Below, piece after piece: positions 1 through 6,089 of a DNA stretch of 39,784 bases. Made by a program: the position numbers and the translations under genes. The notes beneath the pieces are model-generated. The model was not told the DNA's origin and made no database searches. It worked only from the letters and a program-made list of their open reading frames with translations. The DNA is taken from positions 1 through 39,784 of the forward strand of contig JAFGQN010000129.1 in the NCBI GenBank assembly GCA_016935665.1, in the 5' to 3' direction. Position 1 is the first letter of the stretch, and the number at the start of each line of letters is the position of its first letter. Origin of the DNA: Deltaproteobacteria bacterium (GTDB lineage Bacteria > Myxococcota_A > Polyangia > JAAYKL01).

Positions 1-325
1 CCCCCCCCCCCCCTCACATATTGGAGCAACAGAAGATGCACCTGCGCCGCATCTTCACTTCCTTTCATATGTTCTTGAAAAAAAACAGAAAAAAACAAAC
101 TCTGAATTCTCATATCCAACCTGCGGATACAGCATACACCGGAAAACCTTTTTCAAAACAACGCAGACGGAACAGCCGCTGCTGTATCAACCTGGACCAG
201 GTTTGATGAGATGATTCAGTAATTTGTTTTCAAAGAGCGTTCTCATCGGGTGAAAAGAAGCGGCGCCCCTTCCGGGACATTCCGGGCAGGAAATCCCGAA
301 AGGGGCGAGGCGTCAATCAGCGCGC
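1..325. other. Window edge and intergenic region downstream of flagellins
   Basis: No convincing gene is seen here. The stretch opens with a run of 13 C, which may be a contig-end artefact. An 8-bp stem with a 9-nt loop lies at 32-56 (GAAGATGC paired with GCATCTTC), and a short AACCTGG/CCAGGTT dyad lies near 190-204. A 61-codon open frame at 21-206 has basic, low-information composition and no recognisable domain, so it is not called. The terminator-like hairpin at 264-307 is listed separately. Confidence 0.5.
264..307 (-). terminator. Hairpin terminator after flagellin 1
   Basis: The two 14-nt arms (264-277 and 294-307) pair with a single mismatch around a 16-nt loop. The hairpin lies 18 bases beyond the flagellin stop codon on the transcribed strand. 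The sequence after it on the minus strand is only moderately T-rich (CTTCTTTT), so it is a probable but not textbook intrinsic terminator. It could instead protect the mRNA 3' end. Confidence 0.6.
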
Positions 326-1153
326 CTAGATGAGACTCAGGGCCATCGAAGGCACCTGGTTTGCCTGTGCAAGTACGGCGGTACCGGCCTGCATCAGAAT
401 TTGACTTCGGGTCATGCTCACTGATTCGTCTGCCACATCCACGTCGCGAATTCGACTGTTGGAGGCGGACAGATTCTCTCGTGTGGTTGCCAGGTTGCGC
501 ACCGTACTGGCCAACCTGTTTTGCACCGCACCCATTTTACCTCGCTGCTCCGAGAGATTGGTAATGGCGGTATCCAGTGCATCAACTGCTGCAAGTGCAT
601 TGGACGCCGTATCAATAGTGCTGCTACTGATATTGATGGCGCTTGAATCGGCGGAAACATCTTTCAACTCGACGTTGATTTGGTCGTTCGACGACGATGT
701 TCCAATGCCTACCTGCAGTGTGACAGATGCGGCGCCATTCAACAGATTCGTTCCGTTGAACGATGTGGAGTCCGCGATTCGACTGATTTCTGTGGATAAC
801 TGCTGGAATTCGTTGTTCAAAAATCCTTTCTGTGCGGAATCTGTCGTACCGTTGGCCGCTTGAATGGACAGCTCACGCATACGAATCAGCATGCCGCTGA
901 TTTCGTCCATCGCGCCTTCAGCCGTTTGTACCATCGAAATTCCGTCATTCGCATTTCGTTCGGCCTGACCGAGACCACGAATCTGCGCTTTCATCTTTTC
1001 GCTGATGGCCAAACCTGCGGCATCGTCTTTCGCCGCAGTGATGCGCTGCCCCGAAGACAGTCGTGCCATGCTGGTGGACAGAGAGGAACTGGTTTTACTC
1101 AGGTTCCGTTGGGCATTAATTGCCATTGTGTTGGTGTTAATTACCATTCCCAT
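326..1153 (-). CDS. fliC: Flagellin (copy 1)
   Basis: Structural subunit of the flagellar filament, exported through the flagellar type III system and polymerised outside the cell. The 275-residue protein has the conserved N-terminal D0/D1 helices (MGMVINTN start, LSSGQRI and AAGLAIS motifs) and the C-terminal D1/D0 block (NRLAS, RIRDVD, then a Gln/Ala-rich end). The variable middle is short, giving a compact flagellin without large surface domains. The ATG at 1153 is preceded by AAGGAG at a 7-nt spacing. It is the last-transcribed of three tandem paralogues and the most divergent (SKTSSSL in place of SNTTANL near the N-terminus, and no final Gly). A 5'-UTR stem-loop shared with its neighbours precedes it. 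Family identity is certain; the individual filament role of each copy is not. Confidence 0.97.
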   Translation of the reverse strand: MGMVINTNTMAINAQRNLSKTSSSLSTSMARLSSGQRITAAKDDAAGLAISEKMKAQIRGLGQAERNANDGISMVQTAEGAMDEISGMLIRMRELSIQAANGTTDSAQKGFLNNEFQQLSTEISRIADSTSFNGTNLLNGAASVTLQVGIGTSSSNDQINVELKDVSADSSAINISSSTIDTASNALAAVDALDTAITNLSEQRGKMGAVQNRLASTVRNLATTRENLSASNSRIRDVDVADESVSMTRSQILMQAGTAVLAQANQVPSMALSLI

Positions 1154-1170
1154 AATAGTTCTCCTTACGT

Positions 1171-1200
1171 GGAACCGGGACCGACAACGTGTCGGGTTCC
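1171..1200 (-). promoter_or_regulatory. Second 5'-UTR hairpin of flagellin 1
   Basis: GGAACC and GGTTCC arms enclose an inner CGACA/TGTCG stem. This lies between the shared GGAGCA stem-loop and the ribosome-binding site of flagellin 1. It is not found in the other two leaders and its function is unknown. Confidence 0.4.
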
Positions 1201-1204
1201 CCGG

Positions 1205-1220
1205 GGAGCATTCTTGCTCC
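1205..1220 (-). promoter_or_regulatory. Conserved flagellin leader stem-loop (copy 1)
   Basis: A perfect 6-bp stem (GGAGCA/TGCTCC) closes a 4-nt loop about 50 nt upstream of the flagellin 1 start. The same stem occurs at 2218-2233 and 3277-3293 before the other two flagellins, while the sequence between stem and start differs. A post-transcriptional role such as stability or translation control is inferred. Confidence 0.55.
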
Positions 1221-1301
1221 GGCTATGGTTTTCCTTGTTCAAAGCGTCTCACCTGGGCGACCGGTCATCATATGACCCGGTGATTCGCTTTGTTTTTTAT
1301 G

Positions 1302-1336
1302 AAAAACGAGTGGGGTCATGACTCCCCACTCGCGTT
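1302..1336 (-). terminator. Intrinsic terminator after flagellin 2
   Basis: A 9-bp GC-rich stem (1307-1315 paired with 1324-1332, CGAGTGGGG/CCCCACTCG) has an 8-nt loop. It is followed on the minus strand by TTTTTCAT and preceded by an A-run. It starts a few bases after the flagellin 2 stop. This is a textbook intrinsic terminator, so copy 1 probably has its own promoter or depends on read-through. Confidence 0.8.
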
Positions 1337-1343
1337 TTCACCG

Positions 1344-2177
1344 CTATCCTATCAATGACAGCGCCATGCTCGGTATCTGGTTGGCCTGCGCCAACACCGA
1401 CGAACCGGCCTGCATCAATATTTGGGATCGCGTCATGGCCACCGACTCATCGGCAACATCAACGTCACGAATCCGACTGTTGGATGCCGAGAGATTTTCC
1501 CTGGTGGTGGCCAGGTTTCGCACTGTACTGGCAAGTCTGTTCTGGAACGCGCCGAGTTTGCCGCGCTGTTCCGACAGATTTGTAATGGCTGTATCCAGAT
1601 TTCCAACAGCGGTCAGCGCACCGGACGCAGTGGAAATGTTGTCTGAGGAGATATTTCCCATGTAAGACGTATCTGCCGATACATCTTTAAAAGAGACAGT
1701 CATCTGATCATTGGCAGTTGAAGTGCCAATACCGACCTGCAGCGTAATTGACAAATCTCCATTCAACAGCGACGCGCTGTTAAAAGAAGTGGCATCCGCA
1801 ATTCGGGTAATCTCAGTCGCCAGCTGACTGAATTCTGTGTTGAGAAATCCTTTCTGGTTGGAATCGGTGGTACCGTTGGCCGCCTGGATAGCCAGCTCGC
1901 GCATACGAATCAGCATGCCTGATATTTCATCCATGGCGCCTTCTGCAGTCTGCACCAGCGAAATGCCATCATTGGCGTTTCGTTCGGCCTGTCCCAAACC
2001 GCGAATCTGTGCTTTCAATTTTTCACTGATTGCCAAACCGGCCGCATCATCTTTGGCAGCGGTGATGCGTTTACCGGATGACAGTCGTGCCATACTGGTG
2101 GACAGATTGGCGGTAGTGTTGGACAGATTGCGCTGTGCATTGATTGCCATTACGTTGGTGTTGATTACCATTCCCAT
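1344..2177 (-). CDS. fliC: Flagellin (copy 2)
   Basis: Flagellar filament subunit of 277 residues with the full N- and C-terminal D0/D1 blocks and a short central region (SFNSASLLNG, then a beta-rich variable part). The open frame extends 47 codons further upstream, but that extension is basic, runs through an intergenic hairpin and resembles no flagellin. The ATG at 2177 is preferred because it gives the canonical MGMVINTN start and has GGAGGAAAG immediately upstream. It is much closer to copy 3 than to copy 1, which indicates recent tandem duplication. It is flanked by tandem hairpins upstream and an intrinsic terminator downstream. Confidence 0.97.
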   Translation of the reverse strand: MGMVINTNVMAINAQRNLSNTTANLSTSMARLSSGKRITAAKDDAAGLAISEKLKAQIRGLGQAERNANDGISLVQTAEGAMDEISGMLIRMRELAIQAANGTTDSNQKGFLNTEFSQLATEITRIADATSFNSASLLNGDLSITLQVGIGTSTANDQMTVSFKDVSADTSYMGNISSDNISTASGALTAVGNLDTAITNLSEQRGKLGAFQNRLASTVRNLATTRENLSASNSRIRDVDVADESVAMTRSQILMQAGSSVLAQANQIPSMALSLIG

Positions 2178-2217
2178 TTTTCTTTCCTCCGTGAAAGCCG
2201 TCTGTTTTTGTCGACGG

Positions 2218-2233
2218 GGAGCATTCTTGCTCC
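2218..2233 (-). promoter_or_regulatory. Conserved flagellin leader stem-loop (copy 2)
   Basis: A perfect GGAGCA/TGCTCC stem with a 4-nt loop lies about 40 nt upstream of the flagellin 2 start, equivalent to the elements at 1205-1220 and 3277-3293. The segment between stem and start (CGGCTTTCACGGAGGAAAG) is also shared with copy 3. Confidence 0.55.
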
Positions 2234-2286
2234 GTATGTTATTTTTTTTAAGCCGACGTTGCAGCCGACCTTTTTTATTACCCACT

Positions 2287-2326
2287 CGCTGTCTTTGGCT
2301 CCGGCGATCTGGAGCCAAAGACAGCG
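2287..2326 (-). other. Strong intergenic hairpin, second of a tandem pair
   Basis: A perfect 16-bp stem (2287-2302 with 2311-2326) has an 8-nt loop GGCGATCT. It sits between flagellin 3 and flagellin 2 and is followed on the plus strand by CATAACGGTT, the same flank as the neighbouring hairpin. No T-run follows on the minus strand, so simple intrinsic termination is doubtful. mRNA processing or 3'-end stabilisation is possible. Confidence 0.6.
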
Positions 2327-2350
2327 CATAACGGTTAAACTATGCCCACA

Positions 2351-2390
2351 CGTTGCCTCCGGTTCTGGCGATCGTGAACCGGAGGCAACG
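2351..2390 (-). terminator. Strong intergenic hairpin, first after flagellin 3
   Basis: A perfect 15-bp stem (2351-2365 with 2376-2390) has the loop TGGCGATCGT. It begins 15 bases after the flagellin 3 stop. The loop core GGCGATC and the flank CATAACGGTT are shared with the hairpin at 2287-2326, while the stem sequences differ and still pair fully. It likely marks the 3' end of the flagellin 3 transcript, by termination or stabilisation; the U-tract is missing. Confidence 0.5.
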
Positions 2391-2405
2391 CCATAACGGT
2401 TCTAA

Positions 2406-3239
2406 TTACCCAATGAGCGAGAGCGCCATGCTCGGTATCTGATTGGCCTGCGCCAATATCGATGAGCCCGCCTGCATCAGAATCTGGGAACGCGTCATGT
2501 TCACCGATTCATCAGCAACATCCACGTCTCGGATGCGACTGTTGGATGCGGAGAGATTCTCCCTCGTGGTGGCCAGGTTTCTTACCGTGCTGGCAAGTCT
2601 GTTCTGGAATGCACCGAGTTTACCTCGCTGCTCAGACAGATTGGTTATCGCTGTATCGATTGCGCCAATGGCAGACAGGGCTGCTGACGCCGTGTTAATT
2701 GTTTCGCCGGCAACATTGCCCATGTATGATGTATCCGCGGACACATCTCTGAAATCAACGGTCATTTGATCGTTGGCAGCGGAGGTACCAATGCCCACCT
2801 GAAGTGTAATAGATGTGTCACCATTCAATAGAGAAGCACTGTTGAAGGACGTGGCATCAGCGATTCTTGTAATTTCGGTGGCCAGTTGCTGAAATTCCGT
2901 ATTGAGAAATCCTTTTTGGGAAGAGTCTGTGGTTCCGTTGGCAGCCTGGATGGCCAGTTCACGCATACGGATAAGCATGCTGGATATTTCGTCCATGGCG
3001 CCTTCTGCGGTTTGCACCAGTGAAATTCCGTCGTTCGCGTTGCGTTCCGCTTGTCCAAGACCGCGAATCTGTGCTTTCAATTTTTCGCTGATGGCAAGGC
3101 CTGCTGCGTCATCTTTCGCTGCAGTAATTCGCTGACCGGAAGACAATCTGGCCATGCTCGTAGAAAGATTTGCAGTGGTGTTGGAGAGGTTACGCTGGGC
3201 GTTAATCGCCATTACATTGGTGTTAATTACCATTCCCAT
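2406..3239 (-). CDS. fliC: Flagellin (copy 3)
   Basis: Flagellar filament subunit of 277 residues with canonical N-terminal (MGMVINTN, LSSGQRI, AAGLAIS) and C-terminal (NRLASTVRNL, RIRDVDVADE, ending SLIG) helical blocks. The variable centre is short. The ATG at 3239 is preceded by GGAGGAAAG. It is the first-transcribed copy and the only one with a recognisable sigma-28-type promoter upstream (3379-3404), which suggests it is the main class III late gene here. It is nearly identical to copy 2 outside the central third. No fliD, fliS or flaG lies beside it within the window. Confidence 0.97.
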   Translation of the reverse strand: MGMVINTNVMAINAQRNLSNTTANLSTSMARLSSGQRITAAKDDAAGLAISEKLKAQIRGLGQAERNANDGISLVQTAEGAMDEISSMLIRMRELAIQAANGTTDSSQKGFLNTEFQQLATEITRIADATSFNSASLLNGDTSITLQVGIGTSAANDQMTVDFRDVSADTSYMGNVAGETINTASAALSAIGAIDTAITNLSEQRGKLGAFQNRLASTVRNLATTRENLSASNSRIRDVDVADESVNMTRSQILMQAGSSILAQANQIPSMALSLIG

Positions 3240-3276
3240 TTTCTTTCCTCCGTGAAAGCCGACCAGGTAAAGCCGG

Positions 3277-3293
3277 GGAGCAATCCGTGCTCC
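3277..3293 (-). promoter_or_regulatory. Conserved flagellin leader stem-loop (copy 3)
   Basis: A GGAGCA/TGCTCC stem closes a 5-nt loop whose sequence differs from copies 1 and 2. It lies about 38 nt upstream of the start. Conservation of the stem and not the loop points to structure. Confidence 0.55.
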
Positions 3294-3378
3294 ATATGAC
3301 GCGTCAACCGCTGACGCTCCGCCTGCAAGTACATCAAAGCATCCGTGCTTTTTTCCCCCTCGCAGGTTTCACAAACTA

Positions 3379-3404
3379 CATCGGCGTGTCCAATGGCGTC
3401 TTGA
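3379..3404 (-). promoter_or_regulatory. Sigma-28 (FliA)-type promoter of flagellin 3
   Basis: Read on the minus strand this is TCAA, a 15-nt spacer, then GCCGATG. It matches the FliA consensus TAAA-N15-GCCGATAA in spacing and in most positions. It implies a leader of about 130 nt that includes the stem-loop at 3277-3293. Flagellin promoters are the classic FliA targets, so the context supports the call. Confidence 0.6.
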
Positions 3405-3748
3405 GTGAAAAAAGAAAAAAAACGCATTTTTTTTCACGAATGGGTCGGCTTCGCCAACTCATTTGTAAATATCTTCATTAATACAAATCGAAGAGCAATT
3501 CATCAACTGCGGACGAATAGCGATATTCCCAAACGGCATGCCCAAATATAAACCGTGGCGAATGTCTCAACGGAGGCCGATGTCTTAACAGCCCGATACA
3601 CAACTCATTTCACGACTGACTCGGATTGCAAAAGAGACATATCTACCGACGTCACTCAATTTCCAATTAAGCAAACGATTTCAAGCAATTAACATAAAAC
3701 TGCCGTTGTCGGCATGGTCATTGCATTTCGAACGCGCTGGAGAACGAC

Positions 3749-4144
3749 ATGATACAGCTATTACTATTTTCAGAAAACACGACGACAAATACCAGGCTGA
3801 AGAACATTCTGAAAGCGGAAGGGATAGACACAAACATATCCGACAGTTCTTCACCCGAAAAAACACTGCAGACATTATCTCGAACAAAATTCGATATGGT
3901 GGTTTTAGAAACAGCCAATCAAAGCATTAACTATCTGAAATTACTGCAAAAAATTAAAATGCTTCATCCGTCGGTGCCCGTTTTAATGCTCAGCATGGAC
4001 AATACACGCACCTTTGCACTACAGGCGATGCGCCTCAATGCTCATGGATTTCTTACAAAAGACAGTATGGGGTTGGAACTGGCGGATGCAGTTAAATCAA
4101 TCAGACTGGGGCGTTGCTATATGACAACCGCTCTTACCGCATAA
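3749..4144 (+). CDS. Stand-alone degenerate receiver-domain protein
   Basis: A 131-residue protein with the length and layout of a single CheY/NarL-type receiver domain and no output domain. The expected phosphoacceptor Asp is Glu54 in VVLE, the acidic pair near the N-terminus is reduced to Ser9-Glu10, while Ser82 and Lys104 (FLTKD) occupy the usual switch and Lys positions. Normal phosphorylation is therefore doubtful; a Glu at this site may mimic the phosphorylated state. The late part (HPSVPVLMLSM, GFLTKDS) is NarL-like, so it may derive from a LuxR-type regulator that lost its helix-turn-helix. ATG has GGAG 6 nt upstream. Target unknown; a flagellar or chemotaxis link is only suggested by position. 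Confidence 0.75.
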   Translation: MIQLLLFSENTTTNTRLKNILKAEGIDTNISDSSSPEKTLQTLSRTKFDMVVLETANQSINYLKLLQKIKMLHPSVPVLMLSMDNTRTFALQAMRLNAHGFLTKDSMGLELADAVKSIRLGRCYMTTALTA

Positions 4145-4227
4145 ATACATTAATTGTAAAACCGAAACTTCATTGCTGAAAAAAACAATCTCATTATTTA
4201 TATTAAGTGGCGAGTGTTTGAGCAAAA

Positions 4228-5112
4228 TCAAACATTGTATTCCAATAAATCCAAAAAAACTGTGGATTGTTCCACCTTCCTAGCCATTTCACCTCTGATT
4301 TGATCAATATCATTACGCCCCAGACCAAGACGTTTAATCAATTCACTATCGAAATCCGGATGAATCAGATCGCCACTGTCTCCAATTTCATTTCGTTTGC
4401 ATATGGTATTTGCCAGAATAACCACGTCGACCTCCGGCTGCAGATTCTTTGAAACAGTGCTCATTCGTAACTGATAATTCAAATGGTGCATTGCGATGGC
4501 CGCACGCAGCGCCATGGGAAGTCGCCACTTTTCAGCGAGAACGCTGCCTACTTTGTCATGCGCCGGCAATCCGAGCTCTTTTTCTGCCTGCTTGATAGGA
4601 ATTCCATCCCGATGGGCATGGGCCACTGCTTCGCTGAATTTTTTATTGGCCACTTTGGCCAACCCCAGTTTTCCCAGATCATGCAATAATCCTGCGGCGA
4701 AAAGTTCTTTGGGGTCTGCGATTCCCACTCGTTCGGCAATAATCTCTGACGCAATGGCCACGCCAAGAGAATGTTTCCAGAATTCACGCAAATCCATCCC
4801 CGCTTCCCCGCCCAGTCTGCTGAATTCCATTACTGAAACGCCCACAAGAATCTGATAAATGGTGTTGTACCCAAGGAATCGAACCGCCTTTTCTATGGTT
4901 GAAACCCCCCCTCTGATGGCATAGTAAGGAGAATTCACAAGACGCAGTACTTTGGACGTGATTGCCTGATCGGCTTTCATCAACTCGGTAATCTGTTTGG
5001 GATTTGTCGACGGATCCTCCAGCAGTTTCGCAACTTCGATAGCCACCAGAGGCAATGTAGGCAATTCCGCTACCAGAGCCAGCGCTTCAAGAAACGGATC
5101 TTTCTTTTTCAT
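4228..5112 (-). CDS. HDOD domain signalling protein
   Basis: A 294-residue single-domain HDOD protein. Visible features are the LPTLP start of the domain (residues 17-21), the hallmark NSPYY (60-64), a central His114, and LLHDLGK (142-148), which keeps an HD pair. HDOD proteins are cytoplasmic, usually non-catalytic signalling scaffolds related to HD-GYP phosphodiesterases and linked to motility, stress or cell-cycle control. It is the last gene of a minus-strand cluster, 21 nt after the Cys-rich lipoprotein gene, and ends convergently with the receiver-domain gene. The C-terminal 80 residues are helical without a recognised domain. Family assignment is firm; the process it controls is unknown. 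Confidence 0.9.
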   Translation of the reverse strand: MKKKDPFLEALALVAELPTLPLVAIEVAKLLEDPSTNPKQITELMKADQAITSKVLRLVNSPYYAIRGGVSTIEKAVRFLGYNTIYQILVGVSVMEFSRLGGEAGMDLREFWKHSLGVAIASEIIAERVGIADPKELFAAGLLHDLGKLGLAKVANKKFSEAVAHAHRDGIPIKQAEKELGLPAHDKVGSVLAEKWRLPMALRAAIAMHHLNYQLRMSTVSKNLQPEVDVVILANTICKRNEIGDSGDLIHPDFDSELIKRLGLGRNDIDQIRGEMARKVEQSTVFLDLLEYNV

Positions 5113-5133
5113 GGGACGATGACCTCGCTCACA

Positions 5134-5445
5134 TCAGCCAGTTCCGGTGTCATCCACAAAATCCGTCCCGGATGTCCCCGCTGTATCACTGCCGGTGTCC
5201 GATAGCGAATCGGAATCCGTTGCAGTATCCTTTGACTGACTGGTCGTCTCTGAATCGGAAGGTTCATTACTATCGGTATCTCCCCCGCTATCCGCGTCGG
5301 CTGACCCTTTCTCCCAGCAGTAGCCAGCTTCGCAATAATAACCCGCTTTGCAGTCGCTGTTGCGCACACAATCCCCCCCGCACGCCCAAATCAGGCTTCC
5401 AGCAATAAAAAAAGTAAAGCACGATTTGTGTGTTTTGCAATGCAT
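5134..5445 (-). CDS. Small Cys-rich lipoprotein with Ser/Asp/Thr tail
   Basis: A 103-residue putative lipoprotein. A hydrophobic N-terminus ends in IWAC, with Cys22 as the likely lipidated residue. It is followed by a compact four-Cys block (Cys26, 32, 38, 43; pattern C-x5-C-x5-C-x4-C) and then a low-complexity acidic tail of Ser, Asp, Thr and Gly to the end. This layout is common among surface proteins of Myxococcota-like bacteria, where the tail acts as a spacer. The start ATG overlaps the stop of the upstream gene (TAATG), implying translational coupling. No specific function is recognised. The longer shadow frame at 5109-5369 is rejected in favour of this frame because of the lipoprotein signal and the overlap. 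Confidence 0.7.
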   Translation of the reverse strand: MHCKTHKSCFTFFIAGSLIWACGGDCVRNSDCKAGYYCEAGYCWEKGSADADSGGDTDSNEPSDSETTSQSKDTATDSDSLSDTGSDTAGTSGTDFVDDTGTG

Positions 5446-5984
5446 TAGAACCTCACGCGTATTCCCGCATTGGAATCCAGCTGGATCAATGCACCGCTTT
5501 TTTGCAAATCCGTCCCTAAAAAGAAATAGTCCACAACCACCTCAGCAAAGACGCCAAATTTCTCATCAAACCGCCACAGAAATCCACCTCCCGCCTCAAC
5601 TCCAAACAGTGAAAAGGGTGCGACCACCAGAGGCGCCCCTGCCAATGCGTACCACATCAAAACTTCCGGGCCCGACGTATACCGGATTTGCGGCACGATC
5701 CCCACAGATACCCTCCCCTGCACCTCGGCCTGCAATCCCACTCCCAGTTCATACTGAGGTCGCTCATCGTTGGCGTATAAAAAATCCAAATCCAGATAGA
5801 TGGGACTTGGCATGACCACCGCATGACCATCTCCTGGACCAAATGAGAGCCCGGTTCCCAGACTGGCAGCAGTATCGTAAACGGGCCTTTGGGCCGTAAC
5901 TACCGAAGAGTAAGCCATGCAGACTACAAATATCAGCAGCGCAGCAGTAAAACAGTTTCGGTATTCTGGTGTACCATGTTCCAT
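5445..5984 (-). CDS. Predicted outer-membrane beta-barrel-like protein
   Basis: A 179-residue protein from the ATG at 5984; the frame opens six codons earlier with TTG (6002). A signal peptide is visible (FTAALLIFVVCMAYSSVVTA, cleavage after TAQ). The mature part alternates polar and hydrophobic residues in strand-like segments rich in Gly, Tyr and Phe (YELGVGLQAEV, VSVGIVPQIRY, FSLFGVEAGGGFLW, FGVFAEVVVDYFF) and ends in Phe, the usual C-terminal signature of outer-membrane barrels. No named family is recognised. It lies between a TPR lipoprotein and a Cys-rich lipoprotein on the same strand and overlaps the latter's start codon, so the three probably act in the envelope together. Confidence 0.7.
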   Translation of the reverse strand: MEHGTPEYRNCFTAALLIFVVCMAYSSVVTAQRPVYDTAASLGTGLSFGPGDGHAVVMPSPIYLDLDFLYANDERPQYELGVGLQAEVQGRVSVGIVPQIRYTSGPEVLMWYALAGAPLVVAPFSLFGVEAGGGFLWRFDEKFGVFAEVVVDYFFLGTDLQKSGALIQLDSNAGIRVRF

Positions 5985-6089
5985 AAATGAACAATTAAGC
6001 AAGGAATATACCAGACCAACCCAAACAAAAAAACTAACAATTATATATAATTGCAGGATAAAATCAGGACCGCGACAAATCGATTGGCG

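Larger units (their letters stand above)
3240..3748. other. Divergent intergenic region, flagellin 3 / receiver protein
   Basis: A 509-base gap holds the flagellin 3 leader and promoter on its left side. The right half (about 3410-3735) is AT-rich and contains no convincing gene. Small open frames here have no recognisable content. The receiver-protein ribosome-binding site GGAG is at 3739-3742. Confidence 0.5.

Noticed and set aside
1-13. Poly-C run as a biological feature such as a phase-variable tract
   Set aside because: It sits exactly at the window start and is more likely an assembly edge; nothing upstream can be seen.
27-40. 14-base match CAACAGAAGATGCA shared with 38458-38471
   Set aside because: A match of this length is expected by chance in 40 kb; the flanks do not match.
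5109-5369. 86-codon frame overlapping the Cys-rich lipoprotein gene
   Set aside because: The overlapping frame has a lipoprotein signal, a Cys motif and a TAATG overlap; this one has none.
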